From: an uncultured Devosia sp.
GTDB lineage: Bacteria > Pseudomonadota > Alphaproteobacteria > Rhizobiales > Devosiaceae
DNA: 64,000 nucleotides
Assembly (NCBI RefSeq): GCF_963517015.1
Contig: NZ_CAUQDV010000001.1
Coordinates: 1,308,001 to 1,372,000 of the forward strand
Direction: 5' to 3'
Translations under genes and position numbers: made by a program
Notes under the pieces: model-generated
Seen by the model: only the letters and a program-made list of their open reading frames with translations
What the model was told of the DNA's origin: nothing
Database searches by the model: none
In this document: piece after piece, positions 8,104 through 16,900 of the stretch
Numbering within the stretch: the stretch's first letter is position 1
Layout of the letters: every line of letters starts with the position of its first letter

Positions 8104-9303
8104 TTGCGACAGACGTGGCGGTGGTTCGGGCCCAAGGATATTTGCAGCGTCGATGACATGACGCAGGTGGGGGCCGAGGGTGTGGTCAGCGCGCTGCATC
8201 ACGTGCCCAATGGCGTGGTCTGGTCGCCGGAGGAAATCGCCAAACGGCGTCAGGAGATCGCCACCCGCAAGAATGGTGCAGCGTCGGGGCTGACCTGGGA
8301 CGTGGTCGAGAGCCTGCCGGTCAGCGAGGATATCAAGAAGCAGAAGGGCGAGTGGCGCGAGCATATCGCCAATTACAAGCTGTCGATGCGCAACCTCGCG
8401 GACAGCGGCATCGAAGTGGTCTGCTATAATTTCATGCCGGTGCTGGACTGGACGCGGACGGACCTGCGGTGGGAAGTGCCCAATGGCGGCTCGGCGATGC
8501 GGTTCGATATCAACGACTTCGCGGCCTTCGACATCCATGTGCTGGAGCGGCCGGGAGCGGGGGCCGACTATACCAACGAGATTGCTGACGAGGCTGGCCG
8601 GCGCGCTGCTGCGATGAGCGAGGACGAGAAGAAGGCGCTGGCGCGCAATGTGACCATGGGCCTGCCGGGGTCGTCGGAGAGCATGACGCTCACGGATGTG
8701 CAGAGCCATCTCAGCGAATATGGGCAGATCAGCCGGGACCAGCTGCGGACCCATTTCGTGGATTTTCTGGAAGAGATCATTCCCGAGGCGGAAAAGCTGG
8801 GGCTGCGGTTCTGCTGCCATCCGGACGATCCGCCGTTTGCGTTGCTGGGCCTGCCGCGGATCATGTCGACGGAGGCGGATTATCGCACCATGCTCGATGC
8901 GGTGGATAGTCCGGCCAATGGGATGACGCTGTGTTCGGGGTCGCTGGGCGCGCGGCCGGACAATGACCTGCCGGGGATGATGGAGCGGTTTGGCCCCAAG
9001 GTGCACTTTTTGCACCTGCGCAATGTGAAGCGGGATAGCGATGCGATTGCCGGATCGTTCTTCGAGGCGGAGCATCTCGATGGCGATACGGACATGGTGG
9101 CGCTGATCGGGGCGATCATTGCCGAGGAACGACGGCGCAAGGCCGAGGGTCGCAAGGACTGGTCGATCCCGATGCGGCCAGACCATGGGCAGGATATTCT
9201 CGATGACCTCAACCGGCGCACGCAGCCGGGCTATCCGATCATCGGGCGGATGAAGGGGCTGGCGGAACTGCGCGGCGTGTTCCGGGCGCTGGAACGCCAG
9301 TAG
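8104..9303 (+). CDS. uxuA: D-mannonate dehydratase
   Basis: Dehydrates D-mannonate to 2-keto-3-deoxygluconate in the glucuronate branch, joining the KduD product pool. The protein is about 399 residues. It starts at TTG 8104 with the conserved family N-terminus RQTWRWFGP, and a GGAGG at 8092-8096 is well spaced for this start; the longer open frame has no such support. TIM-barrel motifs include VTALHHVPNG-like residues near 25-35, CYNFMPVLDWTRTDL, CCHPDDPP and the C-terminal RPDHGQDILDD. It is separate from but close to the kdu operon, consistent with joint uronate catabolism. Confidence 0.95.
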   Translation: MRQTWRWFGPKDICSVDDMTQVGAEGVVSALHHVPNGVVWSPEEIAKRRQEIATRKNGAASGLTWDVVESLPVSEDIKKQKGEWREHIANYKLSMRNLADSGIEVVCYNFMPVLDWTRTDLRWEVPNGGSAMRFDINDFAAFDIHVLERPGAGADYTNEIADEAGRRAAAMSEDEKKALARNVTMGLPGSSESMTLTDVQSHLSEYGQISRDQLRTHFVDFLEEIIPEAEKLGLRFCCHPDDPPFALLGLPRIMSTEADYRTMLDAVDSPANGMTLCSGSLGARPDNDLPGMMERFGPKVHFLHLRNVKRDSDAIAGSFFEAEHLDGDTDMVALIGAIIAEERRRKAEGRKDWSIPMRPDHGQDILDDLNRRTQPGYPIIGRMKGLAELRGVFRALERQ

Positions 9304-9382
9304 TTACAGAGGACTAGATGGTGTGAACACATTTCAGCCGGAATCGGCTTATCCCATGCGGACCATAGTTTTGGAGGTTTGC

Positions 9383-9931
9383 ATGCGGTTGCCGGCTCTG
9401 GCTGTTTTGAGCGTTTTGTCGGTGGGTTCGGCTGGTGCCGATGAGGTGTCGGTTTTTGCGCAGTATGAAGATGCGCGGGCGACGTTCCTTGGTGATCTAG
9501 GGTTCGAGGACTATGCCGCGGGCATGCCGGGCAAGCTGACCGAGGGCCTCGAAGGCACTTGGTTCGCCATCGGCTCGATTGCCCCCGAGGTCGAGGACAA
9601 AGCCTTTTTCGCGGATGCCTGCAGCCGTTTTCCGGTCGTGGCCAGCGTGACGTCGCCTTGGAGTTTTTCGCTTGAAGCCAGAACCGGCAAGTTCACCTCC
9701 ACGACGGACTATACGGCACGCGGGGGGAATCTGTTCGGGTCGCATACCGACCCGGCGGCGGAGCTGGAGCGGTTCGGTGTCGATCCGCAGGCCCAGCCTG
9801 ACCTCGTGGCGCGCATCCTGGAGAGGCTCAATGGCGATGCCACGGTCACACGGCCATCTGAGGATATTCTGGTGATTCAGGCCGGAGAACAGATGCCCGT
9901 CATCTATGCGCGCTGCGCGGCAGCTGTTTAG
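9383..9931 (+). CDS. Secreted protein of unknown function
   Basis: 182 residues starting at ATG 9383 behind GGAGG at 9373-9377. An upstream in-frame ATG at 9323 would put a hydrophilic stretch before the signal peptide and is less likely. Residues 1-19 are a Sec signal peptide ending SAGA before DEVS. I recognise no domain. Two cysteines (FFADACSRFP and the C-terminal IYARCAAAV) could form a disulphide. It converges on the amino acid transporter operon with 4 bp of overlap. No function is proposed. Confidence 0.65.
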   Translation: MRLPALAVLSVLSVGSAGADEVSVFAQYEDARATFLGDLGFEDYAAGMPGKLTEGLEGTWFAIGSIAPEVEDKAFFADACSRFPVVASVTSPWSFSLEARTGKFTSTTDYTARGGNLFGSHTDPAAELERFGVDPQAQPDLVARILERLNGDATVTRPSEDILVIQAGEQMPVIYARCAAAV

Positions 9932-10662
9932 CGGATCCATTTCGGCTTGAAGCGCATTCGCGGGGGAGCCGGCATGTGGCGCATCAGGCGGGCGTAGATC
10001 AGACCGAAGATGAAGAAGATGGTCAGCGATACGGCGAGGAAATAGAGCGCGGCGGCGGAATAATGCAGCACGGCATTATAGTCGCGCTCGAAGAGCTGCT
10101 TGGCCGTGATCATCAGGTCCATCTGCTGGCCGACGACCGGCAGGGCCAGATAGACCAGCGCCGTGGCGTGGAAGAGGAAGACCACTTCATTGGTGTAGGC
10201 CGGCCAGGCAAGGCGGATGAGATTGGGCCAGACCACGCGGCGGAACTGCTGGGATTTGGACATGCCATAGGCGCGGGCGGCTTCCACCTCGCCACGCGGC
10301 ACGGCACGCAGGGCGCCATAGAAAATTTCGGCGGTATAGGCGGCGGTGTTGAGCACCAGGACCAGCGGGCCGATGAACAGCGGGTGCAGCACGAACCAGG
10401 AGATGCCCCAGGGCTTCCAGAGGCCGATATTGAGCGCCAGCATCATGGAATAGATCATGAAGAACTGGATGAAGAGCGGCGAGCCACGGAAGGCATAGAT
10501 GAAGCCGCGGCTCAGCCGGTTGATCAGCACATTGTCGGAGGCTTTGCCCAGCGCCAGGAAGACCGCGAAGATGAAGCCGAGCGGAATGGAAGCCAGGGCG
10601 AAGTAGATGTTGAAGACGACGGCCGGGGCAAAGATGCTGAGCTCGTTGAGGAAGCGGTCCAT
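9928..10662 (-). CDS. Polar amino acid ABC transporter permease (HisM-like)
   Basis: Inner-membrane permease of 244 residues with the His/Glu/Gln/Arg/opine transporter topology. The EAA loop is visible as EVEAARAYGMSKSQQFRRVVWPN. It pairs with the adjacent HisQ-like permease: its ATG shares one base with that gene's TGA at 10662, so the two are translationally coupled. Last gene of an operon read leftward from 13.4 kb (ATPase, binding protein, two permeases). The HisM type is judged from gene order and length. Confidence 0.92.
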   Translation of the reverse strand: MDRFLNELSIFAPAVVFNIYFALASIPLGFIFAVFLALGKASDNVLINRLSRGFIYAFRGSPLFIQFFMIYSMMLALNIGLWKPWGISWFVLHPLFIGPLVLVLNTAAYTAEIFYGALRAVPRGEVEAARAYGMSKSQQFRRVVWPNLIRLAWPAYTNEVVFLFHATALVYLALPVVGQQMDLMITAKQLFERDYNAVLHYSAAALYFLAVSLTIFFIFGLIYARLMRHMPAPPRMRFKPKWIR

Positions 10663-11471
10663 CAGCGGGCCTCGCTCAGGATGCCACGACCGGCGCGCCG
10701 CATGATGGCCTCGAAGCCCTTCTCGGAGAGGAAGGTGACGAGGATATAGAACACGAAGAGCACCAGGTAATAGCGCCAGCGCCAGTCTTCATGCACGAGG
10801 CCGACCGCGGGCAGGAAATTGGGGGCGCCGAGGCGATCGGCCCAGAGCACGATATCGGCGATCTGCAGCAGCGAGAGCAGCGAGGTCGACTTGATGATCA
10901 GCATCCAGACATTGGAGAGGCCGGGCAGGGCATAGACCCACATCTGGCGGATCTGTACGCGCCAGAGCACCTGGGCAGCGGTGAGGCCATAGGCGCGGGC
11001 GGCTTCAAGCTGGCCCCCGGGCACCGAGCGCAGGGCGCCGTGAATGACATTGGTGGCGAAGGCGCCATAGACCAGGCCCAGCGAAACCGAGGCCAGCACC
11101 AGATATTCGGGCGTGCCGAGAATCCAGTTGGCTTCCTTGCAGGGCGGCCAGGCAGCCGATTGGGCGGCGATCATGTCCGCGGTGCAGACCTGGCTGGCGA
11201 GGAGCCATTCGACGCCTTGTTCGAAGGCGAGGGGCACGAAGAGGAAGAAGAGAACGTCGGGGACGCCGCGGACGATGTTGGAATAGCCGGAGCCCAGGAG
11301 GCGCAGCGGCCAGAAGCGGGAGTTTTTCAGCGTCGCGCCCAGCAGGCCGAAGATGATGGCCAGCGCGCCGCCAACGACGGCGGCGAAGATGGTGAACTGG
11401 AAGCTCGCATACCAGGTGAGATGCTTGCCATTGGTGATGTAGCTCAGCCAGAAGGCGAGATCGTCGCTCAT
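10662..11471 (-). CDS. Polar amino acid ABC transporter permease (HisQ-like)
   Basis: Partner permease of 269 residues. The EAA motif is in QLEAARAYGLTAAQVLWRVQIRQ. The start is taken at the ATG at 11471 (MSDDLAFW); the frame is open 15 codons further, but without family similarity. A loop with two cysteines (residues about 95-115) enlarges the middle of the protein relative to typical HisQ. It is separated from the binding-protein gene by the 138-bp palindromic repeat. Confidence 0.9.
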   Translation of the reverse strand: MSDDLAFWLSYITNGKHLTWYASFQFTIFAAVVGGALAIIFGLLGATLKNSRFWPLRLLGSGYSNIVRGVPDVLFFLFVPLAFEQGVEWLLASQVCTADMIAAQSAAWPPCKEANWILGTPEYLVLASVSLGLVYGAFATNVIHGALRSVPGGQLEAARAYGLTAAQVLWRVQIRQMWVYALPGLSNVWMLIIKSTSLLSLLQIADIVLWADRLGAPNFLPAVGLVHEDWRWRYYLVLFVFYILVTFLSEKGFEAIMRRAGRGILSEAR

Positions 11472-11589
11472 GGTCTGGCTTTCATTGGCAAGGTCATCGT
11501 GGGTTGGGCATTCCAAGTTTCAGGTTGGGGTGGTTGAGCTGTCTCAGCCATCCTGCAAGCGCCGTAAACACAGTTATAGCCACACACTC

Positions 11590-11727
11590 GATGTCATCCC
11601 GGCCTTGAGCCGGGATCCATCCTGAGGTGGATGCCCTGCCGCAAGGCGCTCGTTCGTACTACAACCACCTTGCGGCTGTGGCACGATCTCGGGATGGGCC
11701 CCGGCTCAAGGCCGGGGTGACACCGAG
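11590..11727. repeat. Intergenic palindromic repeat, family 1 copy B
   Basis: Outer arms GATGTCATCCCGGCCTTGAG and CTCAAGGCCGGGGTGACACC, with inner CCGCAAGG and CCTTGCGG. It occupies the roughly 310-bp gap (11472-11782) between the binding-protein and HisQ-like permease genes. I see nothing else in the gap. A large hairpin here could lower permease expression relative to the receptor. Confidence 0.8.
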
Positions 11728-11782
11728 TTTGTGGGTCGTTCAGTAGGTAGCCTCTTTCCTAAAGAAGGAGGCCGGGCACATA

Positions 11783-12535
11783 TTACTCGGCGTAGTAGGG
11801 GCCGCGGCCGTCGAACCACTGGGCGATCAGCTTGTCGACGGTGCCGTCGGCCTTGAGGGCCTGGAGAGCGGTGTCGAGCTTGGTCTTGAGTTCGGTCTCG
11901 TCCTTGCGGATGCCGCCGCCCATGCCTTCGCCGATGAGCACGTCGTCGCCGACGATTTCAATGGCGCCGCCCGAAGCGTCAACGACGGGATCGAGATAGG
12001 CGCCGTCGATGAAGATCACGTCGAGATTGCCGCCAGCCAGATCGGCCAGGGCCTGATCGGCGGTGGTGAAGGAGACAATGGTGTTGTCGGCGCTGAGATT
12101 TTCTTCAGCATAGGAGGCCTGGATGGTGCCGCCCTGGACGCCGATGCGCTGGCCCGAGAGATTGACGAAGTCGATCGTCGAGCCGGCATTGGCGGCATAC
12201 TTGGACGGATCGGGCGGGAAATAGGCGTCGGTGAAATCGATGGTTTCGAGGCGTTCGTCGGTGATCGACATGCCGGCCATGATCACGTCGTAGTTGCCAG
12301 CCAGCAGGTTGGGGATGATGGAATCCCAGTCATTGGTGACGATTTCGCAGGTCACGCCGGCCTTTTCGCAAAGGGCGTTGGCAAGATCGATCTCATAGCC
12401 AGCCGGCTCGCCGGCTTCATTGATGAAATTCCAGGGGGCGTAGGCGCCTTCGGTGGCGATGCGGACGGTTTCCTGGGCCTGAACGGCAGTGCCGAGGGCG
12501 AGGATCGCCGCGGCGGTCAAAATAAGCTTCTTCAC
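11783..12535 (-). CDS. Polar amino acid ABC transporter substrate-binding protein
   Basis: Periplasmic binding protein of 250 residues, SBP_bac_3 family (HisJ/ArgT/OccT type). The signal peptide is residues 1-20, ending VQA before QET. Family signatures are EGAYAPWNFINEAGEPAGYEIDLANALC near the N-terminus and the YDVIMAGMSITDER segment. The ligand is probably a cationic or polar amino acid or an opine, which cannot be decided from the sequence alone. It lies 75 bp after the ATPase gene. Confidence 0.92.
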   Translation of the reverse strand: MKKLILTAAAILALGTAVQAQETVRIATEGAYAPWNFINEAGEPAGYEIDLANALCEKAGVTCEIVTNDWDSIIPNLLAGNYDVIMAGMSITDERLETIDFTDAYFPPDPSKYAANAGSTIDFVNLSGQRIGVQGGTIQASYAEENLSADNTIVSFTTADQALADLAGGNLDVIFIDGAYLDPVVDASGGAIEIVGDDVLIGEGMGGGIRKDETELKTKLDTALQALKADGTVDKLIAQWFDGRGPYYAE

Positions 12536-12610
12536 TTGAAATACTCCTGTTGGGTTTCTTGCCGTAAGCCCGGTTTTCCGGGTCTGTGTTCAAGACTATT
12601 GGTAACTTGG

Positions 12611-13405
12611 CTACTGATGGGCGGCGTTTAGGAACTGCTTGAGGCGGGCCGATTTGGTTGCGCCGAAGACGTCTTCGGGCGTGCCTTCTTCCTCGATCAG
12701 GCCCTGATGGAGGAAGACGACGCGGTCGCTGATGGTGCGCGCCAGGTCCATGTCGTGGGTTACCATGATCATGGTGCGGCCCTCGTCGGCGAGAACCTTG
12801 ATGACGCGGGTGACTTCGACCTGCAGCTCGGGATCGAGCGCCGAGGTCGGCTCGTCGAACAGCATGACGCGCGGATTGATGCAGAGGGCGCGGGCGATGG
12901 CGGCGCGCTGCTGCTGGCCGCCGGAGAGCTGATTGGGATAATTGTCGGCCTTGGACTCGATGCCGACCTTGGCCAGCATGGCGAGGGCCTCGGCGCGAAC
13001 CTCGGCCTTGTCACGGCGCTGCACGACGAGCGGCGCTTCCATGACATTTTCGAGAATGGTCAGATGGGCCCAGAGGTTGAAGTTCTGGAACACCATGCCG
13101 AGTTCAGAGCGGATGCGGCGGATCTGGTTTTCATCACCGATATGGCGATGGGCACCGGTGCCGGACAGGATGATCTCCTCGCCATCAATGGCGACCGTGC
13201 CACTATTGGGCACTTCGAGCATGTTGATGCAGCGCAGCAGCGTCGACTTGCCCGAACCGGACGAGCCGATCAGCGACACGACTTCGCCCTCACGCGCGGA
13301 GAAGGAAATGCCCTTGAGCACATCGAGCTCACCGAAGGACTTGTGCAAGTCGCGGATTGCCACGACAGGCAACTTCTCCGCCAAAGCGGTAGTCGCTTGC
13401 GCCAT
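12611..13405 (-). CDS. Polar amino acid ABC transporter ATP-binding protein (HisP-like)
   Basis: Energising subunit of 264 residues. Walker A is GSSGSGKST, the signature is LSGGQQQRAAIARAL, Walker B is VMLFDEPTSALD, and the switch His is in MVTHDMDLAR. The start is the ATG at 13405 with AGGTGA behind it. The upstream 40 open codons do not resemble the family. First gene of the four-gene transporter operon, an order common in rhizobia. Confidence 0.94.
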   Translation of the reverse strand: MAQATTALAEKLPVVAIRDLHKSFGELDVLKGISFSAREGEVVSLIGSSGSGKSTLLRCINMLEVPNSGTVAIDGEEIILSGTGAHRHIGDENQIRRIRSELGMVFQNFNLWAHLTILENVMEAPLVVQRRDKAEVRAEALAMLAKVGIESKADNYPNQLSGGQQQRAAIARALCINPRVMLFDEPTSALDPELQVEVTRVIKVLADEGRTMIMVTHDMDLARTISDRVVFLHQGLIEEEGTPEDVFGATKSARLKQFLNAAHQ

Positions 13406-13581
13406 ATTCACCTTTGCCCGCCATGACGGGCGCCTTCCTGACCGGCGATTGCCTTTTTTTGAGGCTGGCAATCTTGACCGCTCTCTAGAAAAGCAAAACC
13501 AGGCTGCTTGGCAAGCGGAAATCACGGTGGCTCACCAAGCTTTGCTGCGGTATCCAAACGCAGGCAATCGGAGGATGGGGC

Positions 13582-14379
13582 TTGTTTTATACGCTGGCGA
13601 AGATTTTCTGGGTTGTGGCGCAACCGCTTAGCGTGATCGGGCTGCTGGTTTTGCTGGGTGTGGCGCTGGCGGCTTGGGGGCGGCGGCGGTTAAGCATCAG
13701 CGCAAATGTGCTGGCGCTGGCGGTGCTGGTGCTGTGTGCGTTCACGACATTGGGGGCGCTGATCATCCGCCCGCTGGAAGATCGCTTCACGCGGCCAGCG
13801 GTGATGCCTTCGAGCGTGGACGCGATCATCGTGCTGGGTGGATCGACTTATGCGCGGGTGAGCACGGCGCGGGGCGTGGCCGAACTCAATGATGCGGGCG
13901 ACCGGCTGACCGATGCGGTGGTGCTGGCGCGGCTCTATCCGGAAGCACGGGTGGTTTATTCGGGTGGGGCGGGCGTACTCGATCCGGGCGAACCGGAGGC
14001 GGAAACGGCGGAGCGGTTTTTCCTCGCCATGGGGATCGACAGAGACCGGCTGGTGCTGGAAGACCAGTCGCGCAATACGGATGAAAATGCCGGGCTGACG
14101 GCGGCGATGCTGGGCGGCGATAGCGGCACGGCTATTCTGGTGACCTCGGCCTTCCACATGCCGCGTTCGGTGGGGTTGTTCCGACGGGTAGGGCTCGATG
14201 TGGTGCCGTGGCCGACGGACTACCGCAGTTCCGGGCAGGAGGGCTTCGGGCTGGATTTCGCCAATCCGGTCAATGCGCTGAATATCACGAGCGTGGCGAC
14301 CAAGGAGTGGGTGGGGTTGCTGGTGTATCACTGGACAGGTCGGATTGGGGAGGTTTTGCCTTCTCCTGATGGTCAATAG
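13582..14379 (+). CDS. YdcF/ElyC-type DUF218 membrane protein
   Basis: 265 residues beginning at TTG 13582 with GGAGG at 13570-13574. Two N-terminal membrane helices (about residues 5-30 and 36-60) precede a DUF218 domain with DAIIVLGGS and the SRNTDENA motif. E. coli ElyC, the best-known member of this architecture, affects undecaprenyl-phosphate recycling and envelope integrity. The same role is possible here but inferred. The gene is divergent from the amino acid transporter operon and followed by a palindromic repeat. Confidence 0.85.
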   Translation: MFYTLAKIFWVVAQPLSVIGLLVLLGVALAAWGRRRLSISANVLALAVLVLCAFTTLGALIIRPLEDRFTRPAVMPSSVDAIIVLGGSTYARVSTARGVAELNDAGDRLTDAVVLARLYPEARVVYSGGAGVLDPGEPEAETAERFFLAMGIDRDRLVLEDQSRNTDENAGLTAAMLGGDSGTAILVTSAFHMPRSVGLFRRVGLDVVPWPTDYRSSGQEGFGLDFANPVNALNITSVATKEWVGLLVYHWTGRIGEVLPSPDGQ

Positions 14380-14403
14380 GGTCCTGGGCACATCACCATC
14401 CAC

Positions 14404-14541
14404 GATGTCACCCCGGCCTTGAGCCGGGGCCCATCTTGAGATGGGTGTTCTGCCGCAAGGTCGTTATGTTCAGCACCACCACTTTGCGGCTGTGGCGTGA
14501 TCTCGGGATGGGTCCCGGCTCAAGGCCGGGATGACATCGAG
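14404..14541. repeat. Intergenic palindromic repeat, family 1 copy C
   Basis: Arms GATGTCACCCCGGCCTTGAG and CTCAAGGCCGGGATGACATC bracket an inner CCGCAAGG and CTTTGCGG pair. It lies between convergent ends of the YdcF gene and a histidine kinase gene. Confidence 0.8.
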
Positions 14542-14585
14542 TGGGTGGGGATATTTGTGAGTATTCAAAGCGCTGTTCTGCGCCG

Positions 14586-15566
14586 TCAAACCTCGAACTG
14601 ATCGGCCGGAACGACCAGGCGATAGCGCACGCTATCGGGTTCGATGTAGAATTGGGCGGTGCCGCCGACCGAGAGCGGCACGATGCGTTCGAGGACCAGC
14701 GTGCCGAAGCGGGGCTGCTGGATGTTCTCGCCGGCTTCGATGCCGGCTTCCTGCCATTCGATGACCAGATCGCCATCCTGGCCGGGGTGGTCGACAATGC
14801 GCGCATCGACCCAGACCTGGCCCGGCTTGTCCTCGGCGAGGGCGCCATGCAGCACGGCATTGGCGCCGAGTTCGTGGATGGCGAGGCCGATGTGCAGCGC
14901 GGCATTGGGGCCGAGCAGCGGGTTTTCGCCGGTGACGCGGACATGGGAGAGCTGGTGGGCGCCGACGCGGCTGAGCTGAGCGGTGACGAGCGTGTGGAGG
15001 TAGGTGCCGCGCCAATTGCTCTCGGTGACGAGATCCTGCGTGCTGGAGAGGGCATGGAGGCGACCGCGGAATTTTTCGAGGAAATCCTCAATGCCGGTGC
15101 TGTGGTGGGCGGTCTGCATGGCGACGGACTGCACGATCGCTAGCAGGTTCTTCGAGCGGTGGCTGACTTCACGCAACAGGGCGGCGACGGCAGCCTCGTG
15201 GGCGCGCTCCTCGGTGACATCGGCGATTATGGTAAGGATGCAGGCTTTCCCGTCGCGCTGGAGCGTTGCCTTGTAGCTGCGGCGGCGGAGGCCTTCGCCG
15301 ATGTCGAAATCAACGAGCTGGTTCTGGCCGGTTTCGATGGCCCGGGCGCAGCCGGTCTGGAATTGCTCGGCGATTTGGGGAGGGAAGATGTCGGCGACGG
15401 TGTGGCCGACGATGTCGGTGTGGTCCCAGTGATCGGGGACGTTTTCGGCAAGGTCAAAAACGTGGTCAGCAGTCTTGTGCAGGATGGTGATGCCCCGGCC
15501 GCTCAGCCCGGATGACAGAGCGCGCAGGCGCAGCGTGTCATGTGTTTCAGGCTCGTTGGGGGGCAT
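14586..15566 (-). CDS. PAS-HWE sensor histidine kinase
   Basis: A soluble 326-residue kinase with a PAS domain at about residues 20-118 and an HWE-type kinase core. The phosphoacceptor is His136 (REVSHRSKNLLA), the N-box is ELGANAVLHGAL, and WxE is in IEWQEAG, which defines the HWE class. HWE and HisKA_2 kinases are the usual phosphodonors of PhyR, and phyR lies 370 bp away, so a role in stress signalling is plausible but unproven. No EcfG-type promoter is visible ahead of it. Confidence 0.9.
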   Translation of the reverse strand: MPPNEPETHDTLRLRALSSGLSGRGITILHKTADHVFDLAENVPDHWDHTDIVGHTVADIFPPQIAEQFQTGCARAIETGQNQLVDFDIGEGLRRRSYKATLQRDGKACILTIIADVTEERAHEAAVAALLREVSHRSKNLLAIVQSVAMQTAHHSTGIEDFLEKFRGRLHALSSTQDLVTESNWRGTYLHTLVTAQLSRVGAHQLSHVRVTGENPLLGPNAALHIGLAIHELGANAVLHGALAEDKPGQVWVDARIVDHPGQDGDLVIEWQEAGIEAGENIQQPRFGTLVLERIVPLSVGGTAQFYIEPDSVRYRLVVPADQFEV

Positions 15567-15589
15567 GATGGGTCATCCTGAGCCGGGGA

Positions 15590-15619
15590 CAAAAATGGCT
15601 TCGCCATAGGCGAAGCCAT
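15590..15619 (-). terminator. Terminator of the DUF1328 gene
   Basis: A perfect 11-bp stem (15595-15605 with 15609-15619, loop ATA) is followed on the minus strand by TTTTT. It lies 28 bp after the stop of the small membrane protein gene. Confidence 0.75.
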
Positions 15620-15646
15620 GGATTGTTCAGTGCTGGACCGGGAGCC

Positions 15647-15817
15647 TTAACGGGCGCCGCGGCGGAACAGGCCCACCAGCAGCGACACGACGAGGAAAGC
15701 CAGGAACAGGAAGAACAGGATCTGGGCGATACCGGCAGAGGCGCCGGCAATGCCGCCGAAGCCAAGAACGCCAGCAATCAGGGCGATAACGAGGAAGACG
15801 AGTGCGTAGTAGAGCAT
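15647..15817 (-). CDS. DUF1328/UPF0391 small membrane protein
   Basis: A 56-residue hydrophobic protein with two membrane helices, one from MLYYALVFLVIALIAGVLG and a second ending LVVSLLVGLFRRGAR. This is the UPF0391 pattern, often stress-inducible in alphaproteobacteria. AAGGAG stands well spaced before the ATG, and a consensus EcfG promoter lies at 15850-15874. It is probably a general-stress target whose molecular role is unknown. Confidence 0.88.
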   Translation of the reverse strand: MLYYALVFLVIALIAGVLGFGGIAGASAGIAQILFFLFLAFLVVSLLVGLFRRGAR

Positions 15818-15849
15818 GGTAACTCTCCTTGTGAAATCGTTGCATAAAC

Positions 15850-15874
15850 AACGACTCTTCAGGACGCAGGTTCC
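15850..15874 (-). promoter_or_regulatory. EcfG-type promoter of the DUF1328 gene
   Basis: On the minus strand: GGAAC (15874-15870), 16 bp, CGTT (15853-15850). This matches the alphaproteobacterial general-stress sigma consensus exactly and lies 33 bp upstream of the start codon. Confidence 0.75.
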
Positions 15875-15886
15875 TGTAGCGCAAAG

Positions 15887-15915
15887 AAAAAGGCCGGGAT
15901 GGACCCGGCCTTTTC
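15887..15915. terminator. Terminator after phyR
   Basis: AGGCCGGG (15891-15898) and CCCGGCCT (15904-15911) form a stem with A-rich and T-rich flanks, so it can work in both directions. It follows the phyR stop by about 20 bp and also insulates the DUF1328 promoter. Confidence 0.7.
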
Positions 15916-15935
15916 GATGGAACTTTTTGTGTGCT

Positions 15936-16730
15936 TTAGGCTGCTGCGCGCGAGCCTTCGTCGAAGAACAGGGCCTGGCTGATCAGCGCCTTGACCATGT
16001 CTGGGTTGAAGGGCTTGGTGACGAGGAAGGTCGGCTCGGGACGTTCGCCGGTCAGCAGGCGCTCCGGGAAGGCGGTGATGAAGATCACCGGCACGGAATG
16101 GCTGTTGAGGATGTCGTTGACCGCGTCGATGCCCGAGCTGCCGTCGGCAAGCTGGATATCGGCAAGGATCATGCGCGGCTGGGTCTGGCTGAAGAGGTTG
16201 ACCGCTTCCTTGTGGGTGCGGGCGACGCTCACCACCTTATGGCCGAGGCTTTCGACAAGCTGCTCGATATCCATGGCGATCAGCGGCTCGTCTTCGATGA
16301 TCATGATTTCGGTCGCCACCTGGCGGGAGATTTCGACCGAAGCCTCATCGAGGAGGGACGCGAATTCGCTGTCGGCGACGGCGAGGATTTCGGCGGCCTG
16401 CTGATGGGTGAAGCCTTCGACGGCGACCAGGAGGAAAGCCTGGCGCGGGCGGGGGGACAGGTTGGCGAGGTTGTTCGCCGCGCGCTGTTCCCAGGCGAAG
16501 GAGGACGTGGGCTCCGGGATCCTGACGGCCGAAGACGAGAAGAGCGCAGAAAAGAGCTTATAGAGCGCAATGCGATCGTTCGACGCTTCGGGGAAAAGCG
16601 AGATGTCGGCGATGAGAGCTTCGAGGGTCGCTGCCACGTAAGCATCGCCCGAGGTCTGCGAGCCGGTGACGGCGCGAGAAAACCGCCGCAGATACGGCAG
16701 ATGCGGAGCAATCCGCGTGGACAAAGTCAT
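15936..16730 (-). CDS. phyR: General stress response anti-anti-sigma factor PhyR
   Basis: A 264-residue response regulator with an N-terminal sigma-like domain (about residues 1-135) and a C-terminal receiver. When phosphorylated it binds NepR and frees EcfG. The receiver phosphoacceptor is Asp191 in ILADIQLADGSSGIDAV, a sequence typical of PhyR, and the acidic pair is in MIIEDEPL. The start is ATG 16730 (MTLSTRIAPH). The reading frame is open far upstream across nepR-ecfG, but that is a shadow. It is divergent from nepR and has its own EcfG promoter at 16782-16806. Confidence 0.96.
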   Translation of the reverse strand: MTLSTRIAPHLPYLRRFSRAVTGSQTSGDAYVAATLEALIADISLFPEASNDRIALYKLFSALFSSSAVRIPEPTSSFAWEQRAANNLANLSPRPRQAFLLVAVEGFTHQQAAEILAVADSEFASLLDEASVEISRQVATEIMIIEDEPLIAMDIEQLVESLGHKVVSVARTHKEAVNLFSQTQPRMILADIQLADGSSGIDAVNDILNSHSVPVIFITAFPERLLTGERPEPTFLVTKPFNPDMVKALISQALFFDEGSRAAA

Positions 16731-16781
16731 TAATCTGAACTCCCAGTGACGCTTTTTTCTCGTGATAGCACGAAATCGGAG

Positions 16782-16806
16782 AACGGAGGCTTGGTTAGAA
16801 AGTTCC
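16782..16806 (-). promoter_or_regulatory. EcfG-type promoter of phyR
   Basis: Minus strand GGAAC (16806-16802), 16 bp, CGTT (16785-16782), ending 51 bp before the phyR start. An exact consensus match implies autoregulation of the switch. Confidence 0.8.
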
Positions 16807-16815
16807 TGATCTCGC

Positions 16816-16840
16816 GGAACTTTTTTTAACGCCATGCATT
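16816..16840 (+). promoter_or_regulatory. Probable EcfG-type promoter of nepR-ecfG
   Basis: GGAAC (16816-16820), 16 bp, CATT (16837-16840). The -10 differs from CGTT by one base. It lies in the divergent phyR/nepR gap, where such a promoter is expected in this locus. Confidence 0.5.
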
Positions 16841-16900
16841 TTGGAAGCCGAAGTGGGCAAATTTCCGACGGTTCAGACGGGCATGATAAAGGATAAACTG

